Source of the DNA: Ramlibacter sp.
GTDB lineage: Bacteria; Pseudomonadota; Gammaproteobacteria; Burkholderiales; Burkholderiaceae_C
Direction of reading: 5' to 3'
Assembly (NCBI GenBank): GCA_029237735.1
Contig: JAQZBU010000076.1
Coordinates: 1 to 47,295 of the forward strand
Length of the DNA: 47,295 nucleotides
The position numbers and the translations under genes were made by a program. Shown here piece after piece: positions 33,256 through 42,430 of this stretch (within the stretch, counting starts at the first letter, position 1; each line of letters starts with the position of its first letter). A model generated the notes under the pieces. The model was given only the letters and a program-made list of their open reading frames with translations, made no database searches and was not told the origin of the DNA.

Positions 33256-33304
33256 GCCACCGAAGGTGGCTGAAAGCGGCCCCCGAAGGGGCCGCTTTTT
33301 TTTG
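33256..33304 (+). terminator. Double hairpin and rho-independent terminator
   Basis: A first hairpin, GCCACC-GAA-GGTGGC (33256-33270), is followed by AGCGGCCCC-CGAA-GGGGCCGCT (33275-33296) and a run of nine T. The second hairpin with its T-run is a textbook terminator closing the pair of small genes. Confidence 0.92.
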
Positions 33305-33403
33305 TGTCTCCGAAACCTGAGCGTTATCAAGGACTTGCACGTGTGGGGGGACATGAGCTCGACAAAGGGTTTCATTTGGCGCCTCGAGACTGACTGAAAT
33401 CAA

Positions 33404-33432
33404 TTGCTTTTCACTTGTATCGCGGGCATAGT
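33404..33432 (+). promoter_or_regulatory. Candidate sigma-70 promoter of hpf
   Basis: TTGCTT (33404-33409), 17-base spacer, CATAGT (33427-33432). It lies in the 270-bp region between the terminator and hpf, in locally AT-richer sequence, about 85 bp ahead of the start codon. Confidence 0.45.
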
Positions 33433-33517
33433 GGTTTGACCTTCAAAGAATCCAAGTTCCAGCCGCCCGGCCTTGAGGGGCGGCACTTTCCAACCCGAGA
33501 GCAACAGGAGGCTACTC

Positions 33518-33847
33518 ATGAACTTGACGATCAGCGGTCACCATCTGGAAGTTACCCCGGCCCTGCGAAATTACGTGACCACCAAGCTTGATCGAATTAC
33601 CCGCCATTTTGACCAGGTCGTAGATATCAAGGTGCTACTGACGGTCGAGAAGCAAAAGGAAAAGGAGCGACGACAGCGTGCCGAGTGCAAGATCCACGTC
33701 AAGGGCAACGACATGTTCGCCGAAAGCGCCCACGAGGATCTGTACGCCGCCCTCGATGAACTGGTGGACAAGCTCGACCGCCAGGTTGGCCGGCACAAGA
33801 CGAGGCTGCAAGACCACCACCACGACGCGCCCAAACGCGTGATGTGA
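33518..33847 (+). CDS. hpf: Ribosome hibernation-promoting factor (short HPF/YhbH)
   Basis: 109 residues from ATG 33518 with AGGAGG seven bases upstream. [20 protein letters not shown] at the start, [20 protein letters not shown], and the acidic helix [20 protein letters not shown] then LDRQVGRHK, all match HPF. It binds the small ribosomal subunit in stationary phase to make inactive 100S dimers. In proteobacteria it commonly precedes ptsN, as here; a terminator just after hpf suggests ptsN is read mainly from its own promoter or by read-through. Confidence 0.95.
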   Translation: MNLTISGHHLEVTPALRNYVTTKLDRITRHFDQVVDIKVLLTVEKQKEKERRQRAECKIHVKGNDMFAESAHEDLYAALDELVDKLDRQVGRHKTRLQDHHHDAPKRVM

Positions 33848-33856
33848 TGACCCAGC

Positions 33857-33879
33857 AAGGCGCCCGATGGGCGCCTTTT
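33857..33879 (+). terminator. Terminator after hpf
   Basis: AAGGCGCCC-GAT-GGGCGCCTT forms a 9-bp stem, followed by TTTTG (T-run 33876-33879). Eight bases after the hpf stop. Confidence 0.85.
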
Positions 33880-33933
33880 GCGTTCTGGGACTGCTACTTT
33901 CGGTTGTCGGCCGTAATGGGTGCCTGAGGCGTT

Positions 33934-33964
33934 TTGGTTAGGCTCACCCTTAGCGGTGCATAAT
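33934..33964 (+). promoter_or_regulatory. Weak candidate promoter of ptsN
   Basis: CATAAT (33959-33964) is a good -10 element; the best -35 is TTGGTT (33934-33939) with a long 19-base spacer. Position 14 bp before the ptsN start would give a very short leader. Confidence 0.35.
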
Positions 33965-33977
33965 CGTAAACCCGCCC

Positions 33978-34407
33978 ATGAATCGCCTCGCGTCCATCCT
34001 GCCAGCCGCTCAAGTGCTAGTGAGCGTCGATGCCACCAGCAAAAAGCGTGCATTCGAAGAAGCCGGGCTGCTGTTCGAGAACCTGCACGGCCTGTCGCGT
34101 GCGCTGATCGGGGCTCGGGCATGGCGTCGCCATCCCCCACGGGCGCATCAAGGGGCTGAAGGCCCCGATGGCCGCCCTATTCCAGCTGGCTAACCCGATC
34201 GGATTCGACGCTCCGGACGAACAGCCCGTCAACCTGCTCATCTTCCTGCTGGTGCCGGAAGCCGCCACCCAGAAGCACCTGGAAATCCTGTCGGAGATCG
34301 CCGAGCTGCTCAGCGACGCGCCCCTGCGCGAGAAGATCAAGAGCACGACGGACGCCGCCGAGCTCCACCGGCTCATCGCCACCTGGCAGTCGGCCCAGCC
34401 CGCCTAA
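33978..34407 (+). pseudogene. ptsN: Nitrogen-PTS enzyme IIA (ptsN) with internal out-of-frame deletion
   Basis: The first frame starts at ATG 33978 (NRLASILPAAQVLVSVDATS, then FENLHGLSRAL) and loses homology near 34107. The second frame, readable from about 34111, continues as GLGHGVAIPHGRIKGLKAP and runs to 34407 (ending HRLIATWQSAQPA). GVAIPHG holds the phosphorylated histidine. Compared with the usual EIIA-Ntr, roughly 14 residues between RAL and GLGHG are missing, and the deletion is not a multiple of three. As written the product would shift frame and end at 34193. PtsN is part of the PtsP-NPr-PtsN relay and normally works beside HprK, encoded next. Could be a true mutation or an assembly error. 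Confidence 0.85.
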
Positions 34408-34413
34408 GTATGT

Positions 34414-34491
34414 GGCCCCCACGCTTGGCGCTACGCGTCCGCGCTGCCCCCCGAGGGAGCCTTCGCGCCTTGGGGCGGCCCGGCGGCGCTC
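34414..34491 (+). repeat. Dispersed GC-rich repeat, family B, copy 2
   Basis: Begins GGCCCCCACGCTTGGCGC, continues through GCTGCCCCCCGAGGGAGCC and ends near TTGGGGCGGCCCGGCGGC. Same core as 65-120 (reversed) and 41722-41797. Fills the ptsN-hprK gap. Confidence 0.8.
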
Positions 34492-34507
34492 AAGGCCTGC
34501 TTCATAA

Positions 34508-35458
34508 ATGAAGCCAACGGTCGTCAGCGCCGACGTCCTGTTCGAAGACCATCGAGCCCAGCTGAAGTGGGAATGGGTGGCCGGCTTGGGCGCTTCCGAG
34601 CGACGCTTCGACGAGATCGCGGTGCGTGCCGCCCGCTCCGGCGCCGACCTCGTTGGCTACCTGAACTACATCCATCCGTATCGCGTCCAGATCCTGGGCG
34701 AGCGTGAGATCGCCTATCTCACCAACGCGACGAGCGAGGATTGCGCCCGCCGCATCTCCCGCATCGTCACGCTGGAGCCGCCGGTGCTGGTGCTTACCGA
34801 CAATCAGGTCGCGCCGGACGCGCTGCTGTCCATGTGCGAGCGCGCGCAGATCCCGATGTTCGCGACGCACGAGCCCTCGGCTTTCGTGATCGACGTGCTG
34901 CGCGCCTACCTCTCCAAGCATTTCGCCGAGCGCACGTCGATGCACGGCGTGTTCATGGACATTCTCGGGCTGGGCGTGATGATCACCGGCGAGTCGGGCC
35001 TGGGCAAGAGCGAGCTGGGGCTGGAGCTGATCTCGCGCGGCAACGGCCTGGTGGCAGACGACGCGGTGGACCTGTATCGCATCAACCAGACGACGATCGA
35101 AGGCCGCTGCCCGGAGCTGCTGCAGAACCTGCTGGAAGTGCGCGGCATCGGCCTGCTGGACATCCGCGCGATTTTTGGCGAGACGGCCGTGCGCCGAAAA
35201 ATGCGGCTGAAGCTCATCGTGCACCTGGTGCGGCGCGAGACGCTCGAGCGCGAGTACGAGCGGCTGCCCTACGAGCCGCTCACCCAGGATGTGCTGGGCG
35301 TGCCGGTTCGCAAGGCGGTGATCCAGGTGGTCGCGGGCCGCAACATTGCGGTGCTGGTGGAAGCCGCCGTACGCAACACCATCCTTCAGCTGCGGGGCGT
35401 AGACACCTACCAGGAGTTCGTCGAGCGCCACCGCCGGGCGATGGAACAGGATAAATAA
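34508..35458 (+). CDS. hprK: HPr kinase/phosphorylase
   Basis: 316 residues. N-terminal MurF-like domain, then the kinase domain with Walker [19 protein letters not shown] (about residue 159), DDAVDLYRI and the HprK signature [20 protein letters not shown] (about 207-226). It phosphorylates and dephosphorylates a serine on HPr-like proteins. In betaproteobacteria hprK commonly lies next to ptsN, as part of an incomplete regulatory PTS. It is separated here from the broken ptsN by a family B repeat and followed by a family A repeat. Confidence 0.95.
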   Translation: MKPTVVSADVLFEDHRAQLKWEWVAGLGASERRFDEIAVRAARSGADLVGYLNYIHPYRVQILGEREIAYLTNATSEDCARRISRIVTLEPPVLVLTDNQVAPDALLSMCERAQIPMFATHEPSAFVIDVLRAYLSKHFAERTSMHGVFMDILGLGVMITGESGLGKSELGLELISRGNGLVADDAVDLYRINQTTIEGRCPELLQNLLEVRGIGLLDIRAIFGETAVRRKMRLKLIVHLVRRETLEREYERLPYEPLTQDVLGVPVRKAVIQVVAGRNIAVLVEAAVRNTILQLRGVDTYQEFVERHRRAMEQDK

Positions 35459-35462
35459 GGAT

Positions 35463-35548
35463 TGTCATGCCGGACTTGATCCGGCATCCATCGCGGCGGG
35501 CAAACTAAACAGGAAGTCATGGATTGCGGGTCAAGCCCGCAATGACAA
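35463..35548. repeat. Dispersed palindromic repeat, family A, copy 2 (hybrid)
   Basis: Left unit contains ATGCCGGACTTGATCCGGCAT, here shown as the palindrome ATGCCGG/CCGGCAT; right unit is ATTGCGGG-TCAAG-CCCGCAAT. Outer ends TTGTCAT and ATGACAA are inverted. The two units belong to two sequence variants of the element, unlike the symmetric copy at 23716. It lies between the convergent hprK and fur genes. Confidence 0.88.
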
Positions 35549-35552
35549 CCCT

Positions 35553-36005
35553 TTATTGCCGGTGCCCGTTCGGGTTCACCGGGGGCCGATTGGGGCAGTT
35601 GTCCTTCGTGCAGTGCGCGTAGAGGCTGAGCGCGTGCTCGGCGATGGCGAACCCCTTGATCTTGGCCACGGCGTGCTGGCGCTTTTCGATCTCCGCGTCG
35701 TAGAACTCTTCGACCCGGCCGCAATCCAGGCACACCAGATGGTCGTGATGGGTGCCCTCGTTGAGTTCGTAGACAGCCTTGCCGCTTTCGAAGTGGCTGC
35801 GCGTGAGGATGCCCGCCTGCTCGAACTGCGTCAGCACGCGATACACCGTGGCCAGCCCGATGTCCGACCTATCCTCCAGCAGCACGCGGAAGACGTCTTC
35901 AGCCGTCATGTGGCGCTGATCGCCTTTCTGGAAGACGTCCAGGATCTTCAGGCGGGGCAGGGTGGCCTTCAGGCCGGTGCTCTTGAGTTCGTCGATGTTG
36001 GCCAT
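35553..36005 (-). CDS. fur: Ferric uptake regulator Fur
   Basis: 150 residues. Winged-helix part [20 protein letters not shown] and [20 protein letters not shown] (DNA recognition helix), then the metal-binding dimer domain with [16 protein letters not shown] and the second cysteine pair CTKDNC; metal ligands His and Cys are present. It represses iron-uptake genes when loaded with Fe2+. Divergent from bamE with a 73-bp intergenic region, the usual arrangement in Burkholderiales. Confidence 0.95.
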   Translation of the reverse strand: MANIDELKSTGLKATLPRLKILDVFQKGDQRHMTAEDVFRVLLEDRSDIGLATVYRVLTQFEQAGILTRSHFESGKAVYELNEGTHHDHLVCLDCGRVEEFYDAEIEKRQHAVAKIKGFAIAEHALSLYAHCTKDNCPNRPPVNPNGHRQ

Positions 36006-36078
36006 GTGAATCCCCGCGAGGCTCCCCGGGGCGGGGCAGCCGCTACAATCGTTCGATCATATCGCTTGGCGTTTACCA
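36006..36078. promoter_or_regulatory. Divergent fur/bamE intergenic region
   Basis: 73 bp that must hold both promoters. TACAAT at 36044-36049 is a good -10 for bamE, with no good -35. A CCCCGGGGCGGGG stretch lies on the fur side. No clear Fur box (GATAATGATAATCATTATC-like) is seen. Confidence 0.4.
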
Positions 36079-36627
36079 ATGTCTGCATTCCCCCCTCGCG
36101 CATTCCGCCTTGCCCTGGCGCTGGCCGCCGGCGCGCTGGCTGGCGGCTGCGGCACGTTCGACAACGCCTCGCAGCGCGTGGTCGGCCTGGTGACCCCCTA
36201 CAAGATAGAGGTGGTCCAAGGTAATTTCGTCTCCAAGGAGCAGGTCGAGGCGATGAAACCCGGCATGAGCCGCCAGCAGGTACGCGACATTCTGGGCACG
36301 CCGCTACTGGCGAGCGTGTTCCACTCCGACCGCTGGGATTACGTGTTCACGCTGAAGCGTCAGGGTGTGAAGACGCAGGAGCGCAAACTCGCTGTGTTCT
36401 TCAAGGGCGACGCGCTTGAGCGCGTCGAGGGCGACAGCATGCCATCGGAGGCCGAGTTCGTCGCCACGCTGGACAACAAGCGCAAGGGCGCGAGGGTGCC
36501 GCCGCTGGAAGCCAACGAGGAGGCACTCAGCCGATTCTCCCCCGGCAAGCCGGCCGCGCCCGCGGCCGCGGCAGCTGCCCTGCCGCCGCCCGCGGCCAGC
36601 TACCCGCCACTGGAAACCTCGCGCTGA
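36079..36627 (+). CDS. bamE: Outer-membrane assembly lipoprotein BamE (SmpA/OmlA)
   Basis: 182 residues. Lipoprotein signal peptide with lipobox LAGGC, acylated Cys24. The SmpA/OmlA domain includes [40 protein letters not shown] and [16 protein letters not shown] (all typical). BamE is a periplasmic accessory of the BAM complex that folds outer-membrane proteins. The C-terminus carries an Ala/Pro-rich tail of about 30 residues beyond the domain. It is followed by dapB after 11 bp. Confidence 0.94.
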   Translation: MSAFPPRAFRLALALAAGALAGGCGTFDNASQRVVGLVTPYKIEVVQGNFVSKEQVEAMKPGMSRQQVRDILGTPLLASVFHSDRWDYVFTLKRQGVKTQERKLAVFFKGDALERVEGDSMPSEAEFVATLDNKRKGARVPPLEANEEALSRFSPGKPAAPAAAAAALPPPAASYPPLETSR

Positions 36628-36638
36628 GCGGCCACGCC

Positions 36639-37460
36639 ATGGCTGACTCCCGGCAATCCATGCATAAGGTGGCGGTCGCCGGCGCCAGCGGCCGGATGGG
36701 CCACATCCTGATCGAAGAGATCCGCTCCTCCGGGGACTGCCAGCTGGCCGGCGCGCTGGACATCGCCGCCAGCCCCGCCATCGGCAATGACGCCGCCGCG
36801 TTCCTGGGCCATGCGAGCGGCGTGCCTGTCACCGCCGACCTGCGCATCGGCCTGGCAAGTGCAAAGGTCCTCATCGATTTCACGCGCCCCGAGGGCACGC
36901 TGGCCCACCTGAAAGTTTGCCGCGAACTCGGCGTCAACGCCGTGATCGGCACGACCGGCTTCAACGACGACCAGAAGGCCCGGGTTGCCGATTACGCGCA
37001 AGATATCGCCATCGTGATGGCGCCCAACATGAGCGTTGGCGTCAACGTCACCATGAAGCTGCTGGAGATGGCGGCCAAGGCGCTGGCCACCGGCTACGAC
37101 ATCGAGATCATCGAGGCCCACCATCGCCACAAGGTGGACGCGCCTTCCGGCACGGCGCTCAAGATGGGCGAAGTGATCGCGCAGGCGCTGGGCCGCAACC
37201 TCAAGGATTGCGCCGTGTATGCGCGAGAGGGGGTCACCGGCGAGCGGAATCCGTCCACTATCGGTTTCTCGGCGATTCGGGGCGGGGACATCGTGGGCGA
37301 CCACACCGTGCTTTTCGCCGGGGACGGCGAGCGCATCGAGATCACCCACAAGGCCGCCAGCCGCACTACCTACGCCCAGGGCAGCCTGCGCGCTGTGCGC
37401 TTTTTGGCAGGCAAGAAGAGCGGCATGTTCGACATGTTCGACGTACTCCAGCTCCGATGA
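36639..37460 (+). CDS. dapB: 4-hydroxy-tetrahydrodipicolinate reductase
   Basis: 273 residues. NAD(P)H-binding [18 protein letters not shown] (about residue 9), [27 protein letters not shown] and the catalytic [18 protein letters not shown] (catalytic His and Lys). It makes tetrahydrodipicolinate for lysine and meso-diaminopimelate, needed for peptidoglycan. Stop overlaps the downstream exbB start (ATGA). Confidence 0.96.
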   Translation: MADSRQSMHKVAVAGASGRMGHILIEEIRSSGDCQLAGALDIAASPAIGNDAAAFLGHASGVPVTADLRIGLASAKVLIDFTRPEGTLAHLKVCRELGVNAVIGTTGFNDDQKARVADYAQDIAIVMAPNMSVGVNVTMKLLEMAAKALATGYDIEIIEAHHRHKVDAPSGTALKMGEVIAQALGRNLKDCAVYAREGVTGERNPSTIGFSAIRGGDIVGDHTVLFAGDGERIEITHKAASRTTYAQGSLRAVRFLAGKKSGMFDMFDVLQLR

Positions 37461-38110
37461 GCCTATTCGAACTGTTCAGCCAGGGCGACGCCGTCACAAA
37501 AGTTGTCGCGGCCCTGCTGCTGGCGATGTCGGTGGCCAGCTGGGTCGTCATCCTGTGGAAAGCGTGGCTCCTGCGGCGGGCCACGCGGGACGTAGGGCGC
37601 AGCACGGCGGCTTTCTGGCAATCGGCCAGCGTCGACGACGCGCGGCAGAAAGTTGCGGGCTTCGACCGCGAGGCGCTAGTGATGCCGCTGATCGTCGCCA
37701 CCCAGGCGGACGGGGCGGGCTCGCTGGCCGCCGCCGGCGACCGCGCCCAGCAGCTCACGCGCCTGCTGCGCGACGCCCTGCACCTCGTGCTGGACAAGCT
37801 GCAATTCGGCCAGGTGCTGCTCGCCACAGTGGGTTCCACCGCGCCCTTCGTCGGCCTGCTGGGCACCGTATGGGGCATCTACCACGCGCTCACCTCCATC
37901 GCGTCGGCCGGTCAGATCTCCATCGACAAGGTGGCGGGCCCCGTGGGCGAGGCACTGATCATGACGGCCGCGGGCCTGGCCGTGGCCATCCCGGCGGTGC
38001 TGGGTTACAACGTGTTCGGCCGGGTGATCGGGCGCATCGAGGCCGACCTGGAAGGTTTTGCCCGCGACCTGCGTGAGCTGCTGACCCACCCGGCCTCCGG
38101 GAGGCCCTGA
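37457..38110 (+). CDS. exbB: ExbB/TolQ-type proton channel protein
   Basis: 217 residues, classical short form without a leader. First helix [20 protein letters not shown], then [20 protein letters not shown] and [20 protein letters not shown] (helices two and three) with the same core motif as the other copy at 5621. Starts overlapping the dapB stop and abuts exbD. Works with ExbD to energise TonB or Tol. Placement between dapB and leuS is a conserved Comamonadaceae-type arrangement as I recall it. Confidence 0.93.
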   Translation: MSLFELFSQGDAVTKVVAALLLAMSVASWVVILWKAWLLRRATRDVGRSTAAFWQSASVDDARQKVAGFDREALVMPLIVATQADGAGSLAAAGDRAQQLTRLLRDALHLVLDKLQFGQVLLATVGSTAPFVGLLGTVWGIYHALTSIASAGQISIDKVAGPVGEALIMTAAGLAVAIPAVLGYNVFGRVIGRIEADLEGFARDLRELLTHPASGRP

Positions 38111-38536
38111 ATGGCTTTTGGCCGGCTGGAACGCTCTCAGGGCCCCCAGCCCATGAGCGAGATCAACATGACGCCGCTGGTGGATGTCATGCTGGTACTG
38201 GTCGTGATCTTCATCATCACGGCGCCGCTGATGGCCAGCTCAATCCGGCTGGACTTGCCGCGCACCGACGCCGCCAAGCCCAGCGATGCCCCCAAGTTCG
38301 TCACGGTGGTCCTGGACAAGGACGGGCGAACTTTCGTTGACGACAAGCCCGTGGCCCCGGCCGAGCTGGCCGTGCGGCTGGCGCAGGCCGCGCGAGACAA
38401 CCCCGAGATGGAAGTTCAGCTGCGGGCTGACCAGTCCGTGCCCTATGGGCGCGTGATCGAAGTCATGGGGGCTGCGCAGAAGGCGGGGTTGAATCGGGTG
38501 GGGTTTGTGGCCGACCCGGGTACGCCGTCGCAATAA
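38111..38536 (+). CDS. exbD: ExbD/TolR-type protein
   Basis: 141 residues. Membrane segment with the conserved aspartate, MTPLVDVMLVLVVIFIITAP, then the periplasmic domain ending PYGRVIEVMGAAQKAGLNRV. It starts one base after the exbB stop. This is the third ExbD in the window and pairs with the adjacent ExbB. The next gene, leuS, follows after 51 bp containing a GCCGGG/CCCGGC hairpin. Confidence 0.93.
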   Translation: MAFGRLERSQGPQPMSEINMTPLVDVMLVLVVIFIITAPLMASSIRLDLPRTDAAKPSDAPKFVTVVLDKDGRTFVDDKPVAPAELAVRLAQAARDNPEMEVQLRADQSVPYGRVIEVMGAAQKAGLNRVGFVADPGTPSQ

Positions 38537-38587
38537 GCGCCCCTAAAATCTCCTGAAGGCCGGGCTCCACGTCCCGGCGTCCCATTT

Positions 38588-41215
38588 ATGCAAGAAAAAT
38601 ACAACCCGTCAGAGGTCGAGCGTGCTGCGCAGGCCCATTGGACCGCGCGTGACGCCTACCGCGTGACCGAAGATCCGCGCAAGAAGAAGTTCTACGCCTG
38701 CTCGATGCTGCCCTACCCCAGCGGCAAGCTGCACATGGGCCACGTGCGCAACTACACGATCAACGACATGCTCACGCGCCACCTGCGCATGAACGGCTAC
38801 AACGTGTTGATGCCGATGGGCTGGGACGCCTTTGGCCTGCCGGCCGAAAACGCCGCCATGAAGAACAACGTGCCGCCGGCGAAGTGGACGTACGACAACA
38901 TCGCCTACATGAAGCAGCAGATGCAGGCGATGGGCCTGGCCATCGACTGGTCGCGCGAAGTCGCCACCTGCGATCCAAGCTACTACAAGTGGAATCAGTG
39001 GCTGTTCCTGAAGATGCTCGAAAAAGGCATCGCCTACCGCAAGACCCAGGTCGTGAACTGGGACCCTGTGGACCAGACCGTACTCGCGAACGAGCAGGTC
39101 ATCGACGGCAAGGGCTGGCGCACCGGCGCGCCGGTAGAAAAGCGCGAAATCCCCGGCTACTACCTGAAGATCACCGACTACGCCGAGGAGCTGCTGGACC
39201 ACGTCAGGAACAAGTTGCCGGGCTGGCCAGAGCGCGTGAAGCTGATGCAGGAGAACTGGATCGGCAAGAGCGAGGGCGTGCGCTTCGCGTTCAACCACGC
39301 CATCCGCGACTGGCAGGGCAACCTGATCGGCGACGGCCACATGTGGGTCTTCACCACGCGGGCGGACACCATCATGGGCGTCACATTCTGTGCCGTGGCG
39401 CCGGAGCACCCGCTGGCAACGCAAGCGGCCCGCAACAACGCGCGCCTGGCTGCGTTCATCGAGGATTGCAAGAAGGGCGGCACGACCGAGGCCGAGCTTG
39501 CGCTGCGCGAGAAGGAGGGCATGCCCACGGGGCTGGTCGTCTTCCATCCACTCACCGAAGAGCCAATCGACGTGTGGGTCGGCAACTACGTGCTCATGGG
39601 CTATGGCGATGGTGCCGTGATGGGCGTGCCCGGGCACGACGAGCGTGACTTCGCGTTCGCGCTCAAGTACAACCTGCCCATCATGCAGGTGGTGCACGTG
39701 GACGGCGAGCATTACGACTACAAGCACTGGCACGACTGGTACGCCGACAAGGAAAACGGCGTCACCATCAACTCGGGCATTTACAGCGGCTTCTCGTACA
39801 AGGATGCGGTGAAGGCGGTGGCCCACGCGCTGGAGCAAAAGGGCCTGGGCGAGATGAAGACGACCTGGCGCCTGCGCGACTGGGGCGTGAGCCGACAGCG
39901 CTACTGGGGCACGCCCATCCCCATCATCCACTGCGAGGAGCATGGCGCGGTGCCGGTGCCGGAGAAGGACCTGCCGGTCGTCCTGCCGCAGGACTGCGTG
40001 CCTGATGGCTCGGGCAACCCGCTGAACAAGCGCGAGGATTTCCTGGCGTGCAAATGCCCCATCTGCGGCAAGGCCTCGCGGCGCGAGACCGACACCATGG
40101 ACACCTTCGTGGACAGCGCCTGGTACTACATGCGCTATTGCGACCCGAAGAACGACAAGGCGATGGTTGCGGAAGGCGCCGACTACTGGATGCCGATGGA
40201 CCAGTACATCGGCGGCATCGAGCACGCCATCCTGCACCTGCTGTACGCGCGCTTCTGGACCAAGGTCATGCGCGACATGGGGCTGGTCAAGATCGACGAG
40301 CCCTTCGTGAAGCTGCTCACGCAGGGCATGGTGCTCAACGAGGCCTTCGTGCGCGTCGGCGAAAAGGCGGGCAAGCAGTACTTCTGGGCGCACGACCTCG
40401 ACATCGTGCGCGACGAGCACGCCAAGGTGCTCTCCGCCACCGCCAAGGCCGACGGCTTGCCGGTCACGTACGAGGGCTGGACCACGATGTCCAAGTCCAA
40501 GAACAACGGCGTTGATCCGCAGGTGCTGATCGAGAAATACGGCGCTGACACCGCGCGCCTGTACACCATGTTCACCGCGCCGCCCGAGGCCACGCTGGAG
40601 TGGAACGACGCTGCGCTCGAAGGCTCGTTCCGCTTCCTGCGGCGCGTGTGGAATTTCGGCTACAAGCTCGGCGATGTTCGCACCCCCCCCAAGGTCAAGG
40701 GCACGAGCCGGCAGGCCAAGGCGCTGCGCTTCGAAATCCATTCCGTGCTCAAGCAAGTGGATTACGACTACCAGCGGATGCAATACAACACCGTCGTGTC
40801 CGGTGCGATGAAGCTGCTGAACGCGCTGGAGGACTTCAAGAACGATGGCGAAGCCGGCGACCGCGCGGTGGCCGAGGAGGGCTTCGGCATCCTGCTGCGC
40901 GTGCTGCACCCTGTCACGCCGCATATCGCGCAGGAGCTCTGGCAGGGCATGGGCTACGCCAAGGCCTACGGCAGCGAACTGCTCGACGCGCTCTGGCCCA
41001 AGGTGGACGAAGAGGCGTTGAAGCAGGACGAGATCGAGCTCGTGCTGCAGGTCAACGGCAAGCACCGCGGCTCGGTGCTGGTGCCGGCCTCGGCCAGCAA
41101 GCACGAGATCGAGAAGCTCGCGGTGGCGAGCGAAGCCTTCACGGCCTTCGCGCCCGGCGCCAGCCCGAAGAAAATCATCGTGGTGCCCGGCCGCCTCGTC
41201 AACATCGTCATCTGA
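38588..41215 (+). CDS. leuS: Leucyl-tRNA synthetase
   Basis: 875 residues, full length. The HIGH motif appears as [15 protein letters not shown] (about residue 42), the KMSKS loop as [13 protein letters not shown] (about 637), the editing domain (CP1) includes [20 protein letters not shown] and [18 protein letters not shown] zinc-like CKCPICGK stretch is near residue 490. It attaches leucine to tRNA-Leu. Its stop overlaps the lptE ATG by one base. Confidence 0.97.
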   Translation: MQEKYNPSEVERAAQAHWTARDAYRVTEDPRKKKFYACSMLPYPSGKLHMGHVRNYTINDMLTRHLRMNGYNVLMPMGWDAFGLPAENAAMKNNVPPAKWTYDNIAYMKQQMQAMGLAIDWSREVATCDPSYYKWNQWLFLKMLEKGIAYRKTQVVNWDPVDQTVLANEQVIDGKGWRTGAPVEKREIPGYYLKITDYAEELLDHVRNKLPGWPERVKLMQENWIGKSEGVRFAFNHAIRDWQGNLIGDGHMWVFTTRADTIMGVTFCAVAPEHPLATQAARNNARLAAFIEDCKKGGTTEAELALREKEGMPTGLVVFHPLTEEPIDVWVGNYVLMGYGDGAVMGVPGHDERDFAFALKYNLPIMQVVHVDGEHYDYKHWHDWYADKENGVTINSGIYSGFSYKDAVKAVAHALEQKGLGEMKTTWRLRDWGVSRQRYWGTPIPIIHCEEHGAVPVPEKDLPVVLPQDCVPDGSGNPLNKREDFLACKCPICGKASRRETDTMDTFVDSAWYYMRYCDPKNDKAMVAEGADYWMPMDQYIGGIEHAILHLLYARFWTKVMRDMGLVKIDEPFVKLLTQGMVLNEAFVRVGEKAGKQYFWAHDLDIVRDEHAKVLSATAKADGLPVTYEGWTTMSKSKNNGVDPQVLIEKYGADTARLYTMFTAPPEATLEWNDAALEGSFRFLRRVWNFGYKLGDVRTPPKVKGTSRQAKALRFEIHSVLKQVDYDYQRMQYNTVVSGAMKLLNALEDFKNDGEAGDRAVAEEGFGILLRVLHPVTPHIAQELWQGMGYAKAYGSELLDALWPKVDEEALKQDEIELVLQVNGKHRGSVLVPASASKHEIEKLAVASEAFTAFAPGASPKKIIVVPGRLVNIVI

Positions 41216-41715
41216 TGAAGCGTCGGAACCTCATTGCCCTGGTAACCACGGCGCTGTCCCTGTCCGCCTGCGGCTTCCAGCTGCGGCAGGCCCCGCAATT
41301 CGCGTTTAACAGCATCTACATCGGCGCGGCGGCCAATTCGTCGCTGGGCAACGAACTGCGGCGCACCATCGCGTACAGCGACTCCGTAAAGGTTGTCGAC
41401 TACTCCGCCCCGCGCGACACGGCGCAGGTGGTGCTCGACGTGTTGGCCGATCAGCGAGAAAAGGTCGTGGTGGGCCTGAGCGCGTCGGGTCAGGTGCGCG
41501 AGTTCCAGCTGCGCACCCGCCTGCGCTTCCGGCTGCGCACGCCCCAGGGCAAGGAGCTGATCACCGAGACCGAGCTGCTGCAGCAACGCGACATCAGCTT
41601 CAGCGAGTCGGCCGCGCTGGCCAAGGAAGCGGAAGAGAACCTTCTGTACCGCGACATGCAGACCGACATCGTGCAGCAGCTGATACGCCGGTTGGCTGCG
41701 GTCAAGTCAATCTAA
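41215..41715 (+). CDS. lptE: LPS-assembly lipoprotein LptE
   Basis: 166 residues from ATG 41215 (TGATG overlap with leuS). Lipobox LSAC with acylated Cys19, then GFQLRQAPQFAFNSIYIGAA, the usual start of LptE (RlpB). It plugs the LptD barrel that inserts lipopolysaccharide in the outer membrane. leuS-lptE-holA is the conserved order; here holA is pushed 3 kb away by an inserted cassette. Confidence 0.93.
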   Translation: MKRRNLIALVTTALSLSACGFQLRQAPQFAFNSIYIGAAANSSLGNELRRTIAYSDSVKVVDYSAPRDTAQVVLDVLADQREKVVVGLSASGQVREFQLRTRLRFRLRTPQGKELITETELLQQRDISFSESAALAKEAEENLLYRDMQTDIVQQLIRRLAAVKSI

Positions 41716-41721
41716 GGATAT

Positions 41722-41797
41722 GGCCCCCACGCTTGTCACTTTGTTCCGCGCAGCCCCCCCAGGGGGCGCGGTCGCCTAGGGGCGGCCCGTCGGCGAC
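41722..41797 (+). repeat. Dispersed GC-rich repeat, family B, copy 3
   Basis: GGCCCCCACGCTTGTCAC then TTCCGCGCAGCCCCCCCAGG and GGCGGCCCGTCGGCGACC; same core as the copies at 65 and 34414. It marks the left edge of the lrp-rocD-amidinohydrolase insertion. Confidence 0.8.
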
Positions 41798-41802
41798 CTA
41801 CC

Positions 41803-42273
41803 ATGGAGCTCGATCGCGCGGACCTGAAGCTGCTCGAGATGCTCCAGCGCGACGGCCGCGCCACGGTGCAGGCGCTGTCCGAAGCCATCCACCTGTCGGC
41901 ACGCGCCACCCTCAACCGGGTGCGCAAGCTCGAAGCCTCGGGCCTGATCGAAGGCTACCGCGCACTCGTCAGCCGCCGGGTGCAAGGCGAGCAGATCTCC
42001 GTGTTTGCCGAGATCGCCCTCAAGGACCAGCGCCAGGCCGTCGTGCAGCGCTTCGAAAAGCGCATGGCCGCATCGCCGGAAGTCATCGCCTGTTATGTGA
42101 TCAGCGGCCGCTACGACTACATCGTGCGCGTGGCTTGCCCCGACCTGGCGCGCTACCATGAGCTGATCAACGGCTGGCTGGACGACGCTTCACTGGGCGT
42201 GGAGAAGATCGTCACCAACATCGAGCTGCAGACCATCAAGGAATTCGCCGGCTTTCCGGTGCCGCGCCAGTAG
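41803..42273 (+). CDS. Lrp/AsnC-family transcriptional regulator
   Basis: 156 residues. N-terminal helix-turn-helix (LDRADLKLLEMLQRDGRATV, then LSARATLNRVRKLEASGLIE) and a C-terminal RAM domain (QISVFAEIALKDQRQAVVQR, IACYVISGRYDYIVRVACPD, VEKIVTNIELQTIKEF). Lrp-type regulators next to rocD-like genes respond to amino acids such as arginine, ornithine or glutamate. The direct neighbour downstream is rocD, so it likely controls that operon. A 7-bp palindrome follows its stop. Confidence 0.9.
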   Translation: MELDRADLKLLEMLQRDGRATVQALSEAIHLSARATLNRVRKLEASGLIEGYRALVSRRVQGEQISVFAEIALKDQRQAVVQRFEKRMAASPEVIACYVISGRYDYIVRVACPDLARYHELINGWLDDASLGVEKIVTNIELQTIKEFAGFPVPRQ

Positions 42274-42280
42274 CCGCGTT

Positions 42281-42297
42281 CCTGCACGACGTGCAGG
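42281..42297. promoter_or_regulatory. Palindrome after the Lrp gene
   Basis: CCTGCAC-GAC-GTGCAGG, a perfect 7-bp inverted repeat 7 bp after the lrp-like stop and 134 bp before rocD. No T-run follows, so it may be an operator and not a terminator. The rest of the 42274-42430 gap holds a GGGAGA ribosome site before rocD. Confidence 0.4.
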
Positions 42298-42430
42298 CCC
42301 GTCCTACGCTGCTTCCGATTCGGAAGTCAAACCGCGCCATTCATGCCGTTGCCGCCGTGGCCGGGCTGCCGATTCACGCGCACGGCAGGGGGCCCGGGCC
42401 TATGCTTTCCCTATCATGGGAGACTGCATC

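Noticed and set aside
38609..41104. 831-codon minus-strand frame opposite leuS
   Set aside because: Antisense shadow of leuS with low-complexity His/Val/Leu composition.
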